NCBI RefSeq assembly: GCF_001570605.1
Contig: NZ_BBXG01000002.1
Location: forward strand, 400,472-464,471
Reading direction: 5' to 3'
DNA: 64,000 nucleotides
Source: Herbidospora cretacea
Lineage (GTDB): Bacteria > Actinomycetota > Actinomycetes > Streptosporangiales > Streptosporangiaceae
The notes under the pieces are model-generated. The model was not told the origin of the DNA and ran no database searches. It saw only the letters and a program-made list of their open reading frames with translations. Shown piece by piece: positions 42,059 through 49,887 of this stretch (the first letter of the stretch is position 1; each line of letters begins with the position of its first letter). The position numbers were made by a program, and so were the translations under genes.

Positions 42059-42240
42059 GCTGCGGTCTCCTTGTCGGTCAGGCTGAGGATGTAGAGGTGG
42101 AGGGCTGCGAGGGGAATGCGGCGGCAGCCGTCGATGCGGATGGAGTCGACGGCTCCAGAGGCCATGAGCTGGTAGAGCTTGCTGCGCGAGATGGCCAGGG
42201 CTTCGGCCGCCTCGGGCACGGTGAGCAGGAGCGGCGTCAT
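42055..42240 (-). CDS. xis: Excisionase (MerR-like HTH)
   Basis: This is a 61-aa DNA-binding protein with a winged MerR-type HTH: LLTVPEAAEALAISRSKLYQ, then LMASGAVDSIRIDGCRRIPL. It overlaps int downstream (ATGA) and the replication gene upstream by 4 nt, so the three are expressed together. The position and size match Xis of pSAM2, which steers Int to excision. Confidence 0.9.
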   Translation of the reverse strand: MTPLLLTVPEAAEALAISRSKLYQLMASGAVDSIRIDGCRRIPLAALHLYILSLTDKETAA

Positions 42241-43610
42241 CGGGCACCACGCCGAGCGCGGGAGCCGACGAGGGACGCGGACACCAGGGCATCAGCGGCG
42301 GTGAACCCACGGCCGACGTAATGCCAGTCGGCGACTTTGACCACGTCGTCTTCCGGGATGCCCATCAGGTGCTCGCGGGTGCACTCCTCGGTGTGAACGA
42401 AGCGCTCTCTCGCCGCTCTGATGTCACCGAGCGTCAGGGAGAAGAGCCGGGATCGAGTCGAGAAGTGGCCCCGATAGCCGAGCATGTGCGCCCACTGGCC
42501 GAGCCGCAGGTCAGCCAGTCCATCGAGGTACGCCAGCCGGAGGCACTCGGCGATCAGGCGTCGGGCGTGTGTGCTGACGGGAAGGGCGTCGAGGTCGTCT
42601 GTGATGCGTATGGGCCGGTCGAGGGTGCCGACACACTCGGCGGCCTTGGTGGCGTACTTGGCGACGTAACCGGCGACAGCCTGTTCGGTCAGTTCGCCAG
42701 CCAATGTGACGGGTCGGATGTCGAGCTGATCGCCCCAGCCCAGCAGGCGGCTCGTCTGATCGGGCGACGATGGGGAGGCTACGTGGACGGCTCGCGCCGC
42801 AGCTCTGACAGCTTCGGCCAGGGCGTCTGCGGTGGCCCACATCGGGGGAGGGGTCGAAGGACCATCCGGCCCGTCGAGGCGGATCAGCGCGTGGAGATGG
42901 ATGACACCACGTCGCTGATACTCAGCGACCTTGGCGAAGGAGACGACGAGTTCGTCTCTCATGGCCTTGATCGTCAGGGCGTGGCCATGGGCGAGATGCC
43001 AGCGCAGGGAGTCGGCGAAGCGCTTCCACAGCGTTGAGGCGAGCGCGTTGAAGAGCACGGAGCCGGTGTAGTCGTAGCAGCTCGGGCAGAGCGGTTCGCC
43101 GAGTCGACCGTCGTCCGGATGGTGCTTGATCGTGCAGGACATGACGGTGTCGTGCGGGCAAGTCTCAGCGTCACGCCGGGGGTGGCAAGGCCGGGGCTTG
43201 CCGTTCATCTGTCGGCGCGCGTGGACGGCGCCGAAGGAGGGGGCGGTGAGAGTGACGAAGAGACACGGGTGGGTGCTCACCGAGGTCGGGACACCTTTGC
43301 CGCCGATAAGGCCGGCGCGGATGAGGTGATAGGTGTCCGCTCGATAGGTCTCGGCACAGGCCGCGCAGCGGGAAGCGCGCCGGGTCTTGCACGGCAAGCG
43401 CAGGACGCCATCAGGTTCGGTGCGAGTGGTGTAGCGGCGGAGGAGAGCACCAGTGGTGGCGTGCCGGTGGTCGACGCGGCCACGAAGGTGGATGGGCTGG
43501 CAACAGCCGCCGGTCCGGCGGATCTGAGCCGCCCAGCGGTCATAGTCCGGAGCGTTCAGGCGGGTGATCGTGCCCGCGATGGCATGGGCGTTCCTTTCGG
43601 TTCGAGGCAT
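42237..43610 (-). CDS. repSA: RepSA-type replication initiator
   Basis: This protein of about 457 aa belongs to the AICE/pSAM2 RepSA family, which starts rolling-circle replication of the excised element. The HUH metal motif is GVIHLHALIRLD, with a downstream Tyr-containing helix (VAGYVAKYATKA). Cys-rich parts (CKTRRASRCAACAETYR; CPSCYDYTG) are usual for the family. ATG 43610 has GGAG 8 nt upstream. The gene is cotranscribed with xis and int. Confidence 0.9.
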   Translation of the reverse strand: MPRTERNAHAIAGTITRLNAPDYDRWAAQIRRTGGCCQPIHLRGRVDHRHATTGALLRRYTTRTEPDGVLRLPCKTRRASRCAACAETYRADTYHLIRAGLIGGKGVPTSVSTHPCLFVTLTAPSFGAVHARRQMNGKPRPCHPRRDAETCPHDTVMSCTIKHHPDDGRLGEPLCPSCYDYTGSVLFNALASTLWKRFADSLRWHLAHGHALTIKAMRDELVVSFAKVAEYQRRGVIHLHALIRLDGPDGPSTPPPMWATADALAEAVRAAARAVHVASPSSPDQTSRLLGWGDQLDIRPVTLAGELTEQAVAGYVAKYATKAAECVGTLDRPIRITDDLDALPVSTHARRLIAECLRLAYLDGLADLRLGQWAHMLGYRGHFSTRSRLFSLTLGDIRAARERFVHTEECTREHLMGIPEDDVVKVADWHYVGRGFTAADALVSASLVGSRARRGAR

Positions 43611-43705
43611 GATGGAGGCTCCTTTCACTCGTTCGGGTGAGGGGAGGGCCTCCGACCTGGCGCTTGTCTTGGCGGATGTGCGGCCAGGCCGGAGGCGTCG
43701 GCGCG

Positions 43706-43828
43706 TCAGGCGCCGTAGTTGTCGATCCCGGTTCCGTCGCAGTCGTGGCAGCGTTCGCCGTCGCTGGTCAGGCCGGTTCCTGCGCAGGTGCAGCAGCGGT
43801 AATGGATCACGGGGAGCGGTTCGTCCAC
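43706..43828 (-). CDS. 40-aa zinc-ribbon protein (DnaJ-like CxxCxG motifs)
   Basis: This is a tiny protein with two CxxCxGTG motifs (CCTCAGTGLTSDGERCHDCDGTG), shown here to its key residues; the four Cys would bind one zinc ion as in the DnaJ central domain. The GTG at 43828 has GGAGG 10 nt upstream, which supports expression. It lies in the transfer-gene block after the DUF2637 gene. The function is unknown. Confidence 0.6.
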   Translation of the reverse strand: MDEPLPVIHYRCCTCAGTGLTSDGERCHDCDGTGIDNYGA

Positions 43829-43845
43829 AGAGGCATCACCTCCGT

Positions 43846-44472
43846 TCACTGGGCGGGTTCGGCGCGTAGGGCGCGTAGCAGGTCTGAGGCGAGTTGGTTG
43901 GAGACGCCCAGCCGTCCGCGTAGGACGTCGCGGGTGATGGGCTTGCCGTGTCGGGTCAGGTGTTCGGTGGCGACACGGCGGGCGTAGTCGAGTAGCGCGG
44001 CGGACGGTCCGGGACCGGCGGGGGTTTCGTCTTCGGCGGGTTGGTCGTCCGGGACGGCCAGGACGAGGGCGGGTGTCGGTTCGGCGGTCGGGGCGTGGGC
44101 GCGGCGTTCGAGCATGGAGACCGCGACGAGGAAGGCGCCGGCGGGTGTGGCGGCGGTGATCCAGCCCCAGGCGGTGGGATCGGCTTGTTGCAGGTTGGCG
44201 GCCAGGGACAGGACGATGCCGCCGGTCAGGATGAGGGTTGGCCAGGTGACCCGGCTGTCCTGGGACCGTCCGGTTCGTTTGTCGCGTTGGCGTTCGCGGG
44301 CGGCCATGACGCACGTGAGGTCGATGCACACGGCGACGGCCCAGGCCATCCAGCCGGTCTGGCCGTGTTCGACGGCGGTGTCTCGGATGTGGGTGAAGGA
44401 GCCCGCTCCGGCGATCAGGGCTAGGACGGCTACGGGGCCGGAGTCCAGCAGCCAGGCGGTGTGTCGTCGCAT
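43846..44472 (-). CDS. DUF2637/SpdB-like membrane protein
   Basis: This is a 208-aa protein with four hydrophobic segments in residues 10-120 (VAVLALIAGAGSFTHI; WMAWAVAVCIDLTCVMAA; LILTGGIVLSLAANL; AWGWITAATPAGAFLVAV), as in DUF2637 proteins. The C-terminus is a short HTH-like part (GKPITRDVLRGRLGVSNQLA). In AICEs and Streptomyces plasmids such proteins help intramycelial spread. It is directly downstream of the translocase gene. Confidence 0.8.
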   Translation of the reverse strand: MRRHTAWLLDSGPVAVLALIAGAGSFTHIRDTAVEHGQTGWMAWAVAVCIDLTCVMAARERQRDKRTGRSQDSRVTWPTLILTGGIVLSLAANLQQADPTAWGWITAATPAGAFLVAVSMLERRAHAPTAEPTPALVLAVPDDQPAEDETPAGPGPSAALLDYARRVATEHLTRHGKPITRDVLRGRLGVSNQLASDLLRALRAEPAQ

Positions 44473-44487
44473 CGGGTCCTCCCTTCG

Positions 44488-45801
44488 CTACGGGACGGGG
44501 ATCGGTTCGGCGTGGATAAGCTGGTTCCAGTCGGGGGTCAGGTGGGCGTAGGTGTGGGCGGCGTGTTCGGCGGCGGCTTCGCTGACGTAGAAGGAGCGGG
44601 CGCGGTACCACTGGCCGTCGTCGGAGGCGACGATGGCGACGCCGGGGGTTGAGGCTGGGATGGTTCGGGCCGAGTCGAGTGCGGCCGGGTCCAGGTCGCC
44701 GAGGGTCATGTTCGCGGTCTCCGGGTCGTTGACCCGGTGGCAGACGCGTCCGGAGCATTGGGCGCGCAGGGCGGTGACGCCGGGGCCGAGGTCAGCGCCG
44801 ATGCGCTGACCTGAGCAGAACAGGTAGATGCCGAAGGCGCGGCCGAGTTGGGCGACGCGCAGCAGGGCGGTGGAGATGCGGGCGACGTCGTCTTTCTCGT
44901 TCTTGTCGGCCATGAGGTAGAGCTCGGCGAGTTCGTCGACCAGGACGACGACGGGTACGGGCCGGACGGCGGGTGGGAGGTGCCAGATGTTGCGGGCACC
45001 GGCCATGCGGCACATGCCCATCCGGTCGATCATCAGGGCGATGATGTCGGCCAGGAGCGCGGTGCACTCGGCGCGTGAGGTGGCCAGGGCCGACAGCCGA
45101 GGTGTGTACGGGGTGAACTCGACCCCGCCTTTGAGGTCGAAGCCCACCAGGGCTACCGGCTGGCGAGCCAGTCCGGCGATCAGGGCGTTGGCGAGGTTGG
45201 ATTTGCCGGATTGGGTGGCTCCGGCGTTGAGCCAGTGCGGGATGAGCCGGAAGTCGACGATCCATGGAGCACCGGTCTCCAACCGGCCCACGGTGACTTT
45301 GAGCAGCTCAGTTGAGGCGGGAACGTGGTCGACGGCGACGAGGGGGTCGTGGCGGGTGGCCGAGAGGCGTAAGCGGCCGGGTTTGTCGGACCAGGCACGT
45401 ACGGCGTGGACGCCCCAGGCGTGGGCGAGAGCGGCGGCCGCTTCGCTGTAGTCCGAGGGAACCTGACCTTCCAGAAGCCGCAGGGTCACGCGCCAGCCGT
45501 GCCGGGTCGGGATCGGTAGCCACATCCATGGCTTGGTGTCGACGGCCACTCGACGGAAGCGCCGCCGGACGGACACGTTGCCGGTGGAGACGAGGGCGGA
45601 TGGGGTGATCGTCCACCAGAAGGAATGGCGTTTCTTGGTCAGGCCGCAGCCGAGGGCGACTTTGCGCCACGTGGCGCGGACGCTGATCGCGGTGGGCAGG
45701 TAGGCGATGGCGTACCAGAACGACTGGTAGTGGAGGCATCGCCAGGCCCACAGTCCCAACCCGATCAGGGTCAGGACTGCGAGCCAGGTCCAGTCAGACA
45801 C
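44488..45801 (-). CDS. TraB/FtsK-like conjugal DNA translocase
   Basis: This is a 437-aa membrane-bound DNA pump (TraSA/TraB type) that moves double-stranded DNA between mycelia. Two N-terminal hydrophobic segments (residues 5-20 and 28-40) precede the FtsK domain. Walker A is GATQSGKS at 194-201 and Walker B is VPVVVLVDELAELY near 280; LFCSGQRIGADL and LRAQCSGRVCHRV follow. No C-terminal gamma-like domain is evident. The next gene overlaps by 8 nt. Confidence 0.9.
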   Translation of the reverse strand: MSDWTWLAVLTLIGLGLWAWRCLHYQSFWYAIAYLPTAISVRATWRKVALGCGLTKKRHSFWWTITPSALVSTGNVSVRRRFRRVAVDTKPWMWLPIPTRHGWRVTLRLLEGQVPSDYSEAAAALAHAWGVHAVRAWSDKPGRLRLSATRHDPLVAVDHVPASTELLKVTVGRLETGAPWIVDFRLIPHWLNAGATQSGKSNLANALIAGLARQPVALVGFDLKGGVEFTPYTPRLSALATSRAECTALLADIIALMIDRMGMCRMAGARNIWHLPPAVRPVPVVVLVDELAELYLMADKNEKDDVARISTALLRVAQLGRAFGIYLFCSGQRIGADLGPGVTALRAQCSGRVCHRVNDPETANMTLGDLDPAALDSARTIPASTPGVAIVASDDGQWYRARSFYVSEAAAEHAAHTYAHLTPDWNQLIHAEPIPVP

Positions 45802-46132
45802 CGGTCCTCCCGAAGGCGGGAGCGGCGGGCCGGAAGCCGGTGACGCGGTAGGAGATGCCCCAGCGGCCGGCCAGTTCCCAGACGTAGCCGATCATGTCGA
45901 CGGGGGTCACCTCGTCGCCGGGGGTGATGGTCGGTTCGCCGGACATGGCGACCTTGACGAGTTCGATGCGGTCGAAGGTGTCTTCGACCGACAGCGTGAC
46001 CTCGTACACGGTCTGGCCGGTCTTGTCGGTCTTGATCTCGCCTGTCTCCTTGTTGAGCAGGCGGGGACGGGGCGGCTTCACGCAGGTGAAGGTGAGCCGG
46101 GCGGCATCGACGGGGATCGGGATCACTCGCAT
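45794..46132 (-). CDS. Small AICE regulatory-type protein upstream of the translocase
   Basis: This is a 112-aa protein that begins MRVIPIPVDAARLTFTCVK and continues PPRPRLLNKETGEIKTD and TLSVEDTFDRIELVKVAMSG. This pattern recurs in actinomycete elements directly before the FtsK-like gene (SCO3933-like proteins). It looks like an OB-fold or single-strand-binding shape but no activity is proven. ATG 46132 has GGAGG 8 nt upstream. It is divergent from the KorSA-like gene across an operator region. Confidence 0.78.
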   Translation of the reverse strand: MRVIPIPVDAARLTFTCVKPPRPRLLNKETGEIKTDKTGQTVYEVTLSVEDTFDRIELVKVAMSGEPTITPGDEVTPVDMIGYVWELAGRWGISYRVTGFRPAAPAFGRTGV

Positions 46133-46160
46133 GGTGTAGGACCTCCTTTTTGTCGTCGTG

Positions 46161-46217
46161 GTCAACATAGTTAACCTAGTCGGCTTGGCTGTCAACATGG
46201 TTGGCAATTCGCCAACC
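46161..46217. promoter_or_regulatory. Operator region for the KorSA-like GntR repressor
   Basis: GTCAACATAGTTAAC at 46161-46175 and GTCAACATGGTTGGC at 46191-46205 are imperfect direct repeats exactly 30 bp apart. The second merges into the palindrome GGTTGGC-N5-GCCAACC at 46199-46217. This lies between the divergent transfer genes and the GntR gene. Confidence 0.6.
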
Positions 46218-46238
46218 TCCGTGGTCTGATGTGCGGTG

Positions 46239-46607
46239 ATGGTCAAGAAGACCGGCCGGGCTGGCTACCTTCAGATCGCCGACGACCTGCGCGAGCAGAT
46301 CCGAGGCGGGTCTCTTGCGCCCGGAGCGCCGTTGCCGTCGACCGCCCAACTTGCCGAGCAGTACGAGGCGTCGCTGTCGGTGGTGAAGATGGCGGTCGGG
46401 ATCCTGCGGAACGAGAACCTCGTCGTCGGCCAGCAGGGCAAGGGCGTGTTCGTCCGGGACGACCGGGACGCCGCGCCCGAGGAGGACTTGCGGGCCGAGG
46501 TGGTCAAGCTGCGTACGGCCGTCGCCGACTTGACGCGGCGGCTGGAACAGGTCGAAGTGGCGTTGTCTGGCCCTGCCGCGAAGCCTCCGAGGAAGCCCCG
46601 CGGCTAG
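46239..46607 (+). CDS. GntR-family regulator, KorSA-like
   Basis: This is a 122-aa protein with an N-terminal GntR winged HTH (residues 8-72; YLQIADDLREQIRGGSLAPG, LPSTAQLAEQYEASLSVVKM, VGQQGKGVFV) and a coiled-coil C-terminus (RAEVVKLRTAVADLTRRLEQ) in place of a ligand domain. In pSAM2, KorSA represses transfer. Its divergence from the translocase block across a palindromic region supports the same role. GTG 46236 is an alternative start. Confidence 0.85.
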   Translation: MVKKTGRAGYLQIADDLREQIRGGSLAPGAPLPSTAQLAEQYEASLSVVKMAVGILRNENLVVGQQGKGVFVRDDRDAAPEEDLRAEVVKLRTAVADLTRRLEQVEVALSGPAAKPPRKPRG

Positions 46608-46788
46608 GACCGTCGTCCCGAACGTGGCAGCCGACCACCCGGCGGGCGAAGCCGGCCGACATGGTGGGCGCCTGCACCGGCAGCTTGCGAACTCTGTCCT
46701 CCTGGCGCATGCCGACCAGGACGACCACGTAACCGACCGCCACCAGCGCGGCCAGGACCAGAGCGAGGAAGAGCGGGAACGAGCTCAT
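46504..46788 (-). CDS. Small single-pass membrane protein
   Basis: This is a 94-aa ORF. It starts inside the stop of the preceding zinc-motif gene (TGATG) and opens with a membrane helix (FPLFLALVLAALVAVGYVVV) and a basic stretch. Its last 104 nt overlap the GntR gene on the other strand, so the C-terminal part may be spurious and the real product shorter. The start and helix are convincing; the rest is not. Confidence 0.45.
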   Translation of the reverse strand: MSSFPLFLALVLAALVAVGYVVVLVGMRQEDRVRKLPVQAPTMSAGFARRVVGCHVRDDGPSRGASSEASRQGQTTPLRPVPAAASSRRRPYAA

Positions 46789-47000
46789 CAGAGCGTCACC
46801 CCCGCCGAGTGAGCACGACGCGGACCGTTCGGCGGCCGGCGGGTGGCCGCGCGGCGCTTGGCCCGCTTGGCTCCACGCTCGCGCTTGGCGAAGGTCTCGC
46901 GTGCTCGACACTTGCGGCAGACGTCTTGTCCCAGGCCGAGGAGGGCACCGCAGACGCAGCGGTGAGGCTCGTCCGGCGAGGACGTGATCAGGTTTGTCAT
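46788..47000 (-). CDS. Small Cys4 zinc-motif protein
   Basis: This is a 70-aa protein with the pattern HRCVCGALLGLGQDVCRKCR, a likely zinc knuckle, and a strongly basic C-terminus (KRERGAKRAKRRAATRR). AAGGAG lies 7 nt upstream of the ATG. Similar small zinc proteins are frequent in AICEs; they may bind nucleic acid. It is divergent from the first HTH-DUF5919 gene. Confidence 0.68.
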   Translation of the reverse strand: MTNLITSSPDEPHRCVCGALLGLGQDVCRKCRARETFAKRERGAKRAKRRAATRRPPNGPRRAHSAGVTL

Positions 47001-47061
47001 AGCGTGTCTCCTTCCGGTTGGTGTCGGTCGCTTGCGATACCGAGATTGCGCCGGAAGGGTG

Positions 47062-47131
47062 GGACGTGATCACTACACGACGGGACGTGTGCAGGACGTC
47101 CGGAATAGCATTACCGGGTCCCTGGACGTCC
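47062..47131. promoter_or_regulatory. GGACGT repeats in the divergent promoter of the HTH-DUF5919 gene
   Basis: GGACGT occurs at 47062, 47083, 47094 and 47124. The last two are complete GGACGTCC palindromes, exactly 30 bp apart. Related sites occur at 48953-48970 and 49888-49906. Confidence 0.6.
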
Positions 47132-47150
47132 CTCACGATGAGCAGGTGCG

Positions 47151-47891
47151 ATGGCCAACGAGCGACTACGAGCGGCGTTGCTTGAGCGCGGCGTGAGCAT
47201 CGCCGAGCTGGCGGAGGCCATCGAGGTGGACCCCAAGACCATCGAACGATGGATCACCAAGGGTCGCGAACCGTATCGACGGCATCGCTACGCTGTGGCT
47301 TCTCATCTGGGGATGGACGAGGCGTACCTGTGGCCCAACGCTCTCACCCGTGACCAGGTGGTGGCCGCCTCGGAGAGCGAGATCGTCCGGATCTATCCGC
47401 ATCGCTGGGCGGTGCCTCGGGACGAGTGGGGACGGCTGTTCGCCGAGGCGTCCTCAGAGATCGGCGTCCTCGTGTACAGCGGCCTGTTCCTGTTCGACGA
47501 TCCAGGCATCATGCGGACCGTCGGGGAGAAGGCTGGCGTCGGAACTCGCGTCCGGATTCTGCTCGGCGACCCCGACAGCGAGCACGTTCGACAGAGGGGC
47601 GTAGACGAGGGCATTGACGAAGGCATGGCCGCGCGGATCAAGAACGCGCTCGTTCTTGCCCGGCCGATCAGCCGGTTGCACGGCGTTGAGATCCGCCTTC
47701 ACTCGACCATTCTCTATAACTCGATCTATCGAGCTGATGAGCAGTTGCTCGTAAACACTCACGTGTACGGCGTTCCGGCCGCCCAAGCGCCGGTGATGCA
47801 CCTTCGGCACGTGGCCGGGGGCGACATGGTCAGCACGTATATCGAGAGCTTCGAACGGGTCTGGGAGCAGGCCACCCCGATAGAGTCGTGA
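47151..47891 (+). CDS. HTH regulator with PLD-like DUF5919 domain (copy 1)
   Basis: This is a 246-aa protein. An XRE-like HTH (residues about 5-50; SIAELAEAIEVDPKTIERWI) is joined to a domain with a phospholipase-D-like layout (RVRILLGDPDSEHV; IRLHSTILYNSIYR; LVNTHVYG). His184 and Asn202 match an HxK/N-type half site, but the Lys is missing, so catalysis is doubtful and ligand sensing likely. It is paralogous to 49952-50671. The Nudix gene overlaps its stop (GTGA). Confidence 0.8.
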   Translation: MANERLRAALLERGVSIAELAEAIEVDPKTIERWITKGREPYRRHRYAVASHLGMDEAYLWPNALTRDQVVAASESEIVRIYPHRWAVPRDEWGRLFAEASSEIGVLVYSGLFLFDDPGIMRTVGEKAGVGTRVRILLGDPDSEHVRQRGVDEGIDEGMAARIKNALVLARPISRLHGVEIRLHSTILYNSIYRADEQLLVNTHVYGVPAAQAPVMHLRHVAGGDMVSTYIESFERVWEQATPIES

Positions 47892-48370
47892 TCATGTCTC
47901 GCCGGATCGACTACTACGACGACCCGGACGCGCCAGCGCCCAACAGTCTCGTCCCGTCCGTCAACGTCGTCGTGACCAACGACGCCGACGACATCCTGAT
48001 GATCCGGCGTACCGACAACGACAACTGGGCCGTCCCCGGTGGGGCGATCGACCTCGGCGAGTCCCTACCTGCGGCCGGGATCCGGGAGACGTTGGAGGAG
48101 ACCGGTGTCCTGTGTGAGATCACGGGACTGGTCGGCACGTACACCGATCCCAGGCATGTGATCTTCTACACCAGCAACGGAGAAGCGCGGCAGGAGTTCT
48201 CCATCGTGCTCACCGGCCGGGCCGTCAGCGGGGAGCCGACGCCGAGTGACGAGTCACGGGAGGTTCGGTGGGTGACTCGCGATGAGGTCGACGGGCTGAC
48301 GATGGACCGCTCAATGCGTCTGCGGATCGGTCATTTCCTGTCCGCCGCCGGGAAGCCGCACATCGGCTAG
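47888..48370 (+). CDS. Nudix hydrolase, Pif-like
   Basis: This is a 160-aa protein with a full Nudix box (residues 51-73; GGAIDLGESLPAAGIRETLE and ETGV), so a nucleoside-diphosphate-linked substrate is likely. In pSAM2 the Nudix protein Pif gives immunity against re-entry of the element. The position next to AICE regulators supports that role here. GTG 47888 overlaps the regulator stop; ATG 47894 is an alternative. Its 3' end overlaps the HD gene by 60 nt. Confidence 0.85.
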   Translation: MIMSRRIDYYDDPDAPAPNSLVPSVNVVVTNDADDILMIRRTDNDNWAVPGGAIDLGESLPAAGIRETLEETGVLCEITGLVGTYTDPRHVIFYTSNGEARQEFSIVLTGRAVSGEPTPSDESREVRWVTRDEVDGLTMDRSMRLRIGHFLSAAGKPHIG

Positions 48371-48904
48371 AGCCGCGTGGACCGCCGCGACTGAGGCCAG
48401 GATGCATGGCGTTGAGGTCGTGATCGAGCGCGAGACTAGGTGGTCGGCCCCGTAGCGTGAGTGGATCTCGGCAAGCCGGTCGTGTACGTCGAGGTGCCGG
48501 CCGTCCGGGCCGGTGGTCATGTCGCAGTAGGTCAGGGCGTCAACCAGCTCGGGGCGTTCCTTGTCGAACTCGGATGTGAGTTCGTCAAACAGGGCGCGTT
48601 CGGCGGCTTCGTTGACAGCGCACGAGTGGTGGGCGACCAGGCGGCTCAGCCGGTCGTCTGCATTCGCGACGTCGCGGAGGTAGCGCGCTCCGTCCAGCGG
48701 GTGGAAGCCCGTGACGACCAGCTTGGGCGCGTACCCGATGTCGTGGAGCAGCGCAGCGGCGACGAGCAAATCAGCCTCCGACCCCAGGATCGGTGCCAGC
48801 GAGCGCGCCCGGTCGCCGACGCCCTTAGTGTGCGCCCACCGTGTCGGCAATGCCTCGGCGAGAAGGTCTTTGGCCAGGTCATATGCCCATTTGGAATGCT
48901 CCAC
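48311..48904 (-). CDS. HD-domain phosphohydrolase
   Basis: This is a 197-aa protein with an HD metal site: His25 (RWAHTKGV), His54-Asp55 (ALLHDIGYAP), His92-His93 (VAHHSC) and Asp128 (YCDMTTG). The family includes dNTPases, nucleotidases and cyclic-nucleotide phosphodiesterases. HD and Nudix genes often accompany each other in AICEs, possibly acting on nucleotide pools or signals. A perfect 18-bp palindrome lies 49 nt upstream of its start. Confidence 0.82.
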   Translation of the reverse strand: MEHSKWAYDLAKDLLAEALPTRWAHTKGVGDRARSLAPILGSEADLLVAAALLHDIGYAPKLVVTGFHPLDGARYLRDVANADDRLSRLVAHHSCAVNEAAERALFDELTSEFDKERPELVDALTYCDMTTGPDGRHLDVHDRLAEIHSRYGADHLVSRSITTSTPCILASVAAVHAALADVRLPGGGQEMTDPQTH

Positions 48905-48952
48905 GCCTTCACCGTACGAAGGCTTCCCTGGTTGCGGCCATGAGGGAGGACC

Positions 48953-48970
48953 AGACGTCCTAGGACGTCT
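48953..48970. promoter_or_regulatory. Perfect 18-bp palindrome, GGACGTC-type operator
   Basis: AGACGTCCT and AGGACGTCT abut to form a perfect palindrome. It overlaps the stop codon of the tandem GntR gene and lies 49 nt before the HD gene. It shares the GGACGTC core with two other AICE promoters. Confidence 0.65.
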
Positions 48971-49460
48971 CGCTCTCTTGGCGCCGGACGAACCAGCCCC
49001 GTCCCTGGCGCGGCTCTATCAAGCTCTCGCGCTCCAGGACGCCCAAGGCATGCCGGACGGTGTTCCGTGAGGCGGTGTATCGCTTGCAGAGCGTCGTCTC
49101 ACTGGGCAGCGCCGTACCCTCGGCCAGATCGCCGCTCTCTATCGAGACGCGCAACTCTTCTGCGATGAGGCGGTACTGGTAGGGAGACTGGACCGGCGGC
49201 CGGGCGGAGACGAGACGTCCCTTGGAGGGGATCGTGACGAGCAGTTCCTCCGCCTCCAGGGCTGCCAAGGCCCGGCGTATGGTCGTGCGCGCTATCTTGA
49301 ACTCCGTGCTCAAGGCGTTCTCGGAGGGCAGCCGGGACCCGGCCGGATAGACCCCGGTGGTGATCCGGTCGCGGAGGACCGCCGTGAGCTTCAGGTGAAC
49401 GCGACCGCCGGTCAACCATCGCGACTTGTCCACGTGGTCGACGCTATTGGCGGTAAGCAT
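48960..49460 (-). CDS. Protein of two tandem GntR winged HTHs
   Basis: This is a 166-aa protein. Residues about 22-88 and 95-160 are each a complete GntR-type winged HTH (LRDRITTGVYPAGSRLPSEN, TTIRRALAALEAEELLV; then ELRVSIESGDLAEGTALPSE, NTVRHALGVLERESLIEP). There is no effector domain. Two DNA-binding units in one chain could read a direct or inverted repeat without dimerising. ATG 49460 is used because residues before it are shadow sequence of the upstream gene. Confidence 0.78.
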   Translation of the reverse strand: MLTANSVDHVDKSRWLTGGRVHLKLTAVLRDRITTGVYPAGSRLPSENALSTEFKIARTTIRRALAALEAEELLVTIPSKGRLVSARPPVQSPYQYRLIAEELRVSIESGDLAEGTALPSETTLCKRYTASRNTVRHALGVLERESLIEPRQGRGWFVRRQESETS

Positions 49461-49800
49461 CGGCGATTTTTGACAGGTCCGTCGAGATGTCCCCCTGTTC
49501 GCCCTCACGCCAGCCGGCGCGGGCAGCCGCTTCGATTTGGTCGGCGGCCTGGGGTATCTGCAACAGCGAAGCGCGCTCGTCTTTCTCCTCGCCCCAGTAG
49601 AACCAACGGAAGGGGAGGTGCGCGTACACCCGCCGAGGGCGGAAGCGGGCGTCCAGGACCTCCAGGGCGGCACGTCCCGTCTGGTCGACGATCAGAACCG
49701 TGATGAGCCCGCGAGGTGTCAACTCGGCCGAGAGTTTGGTTAACGCCGCCTTCTGAAGTTCCGTCTCGTGTTCTGCTTTCAGGGCATTTCTGCTCTTCAT
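49444..49800 (-). CDS. AICE hypothetical protein
   Basis: This is a 118-aa soluble protein, helical at both ends (LKAEHETELQKAALTKLSAE; AADQIEAAARAGWREGEQGD), with a central beta part (GLITVLIVDQTGRAALEVLD; RFRPRRVYAHLPFRWFYWGE). GGAGGGG lies about 9 nt upstream. It overlaps the tandem GntR gene by 17 nt and so forms an operon with it. I recognise the type from other AICEs but no function. Confidence 0.65.
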   Translation of the reverse strand: MKSRNALKAEHETELQKAALTKLSAELTPRGLITVLIVDQTGRAALEVLDARFRPRRVYAHLPFRWFYWGEEKDERASLLQIPQAADQIEAAARAGWREGEQGDISTDLSKIADAYRQ

Positions 49801-49887
49801 CGGTCGTGCCCCTCCGTGACGGGGTGGGTTGCCGTACCTGTCGGAAGAGCTTCCGTCGTGAGTAGGGAACCTCTACACCACGACTGA

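Noticed and set aside
43706..44758. A 350-codon minus-strand frame through the DUF2637 region
   Set aside because: Only its last 40 codons look real (CxxCxGTG motifs with their own start); the rest is a shadow of the DUF2637 and translocase genes.
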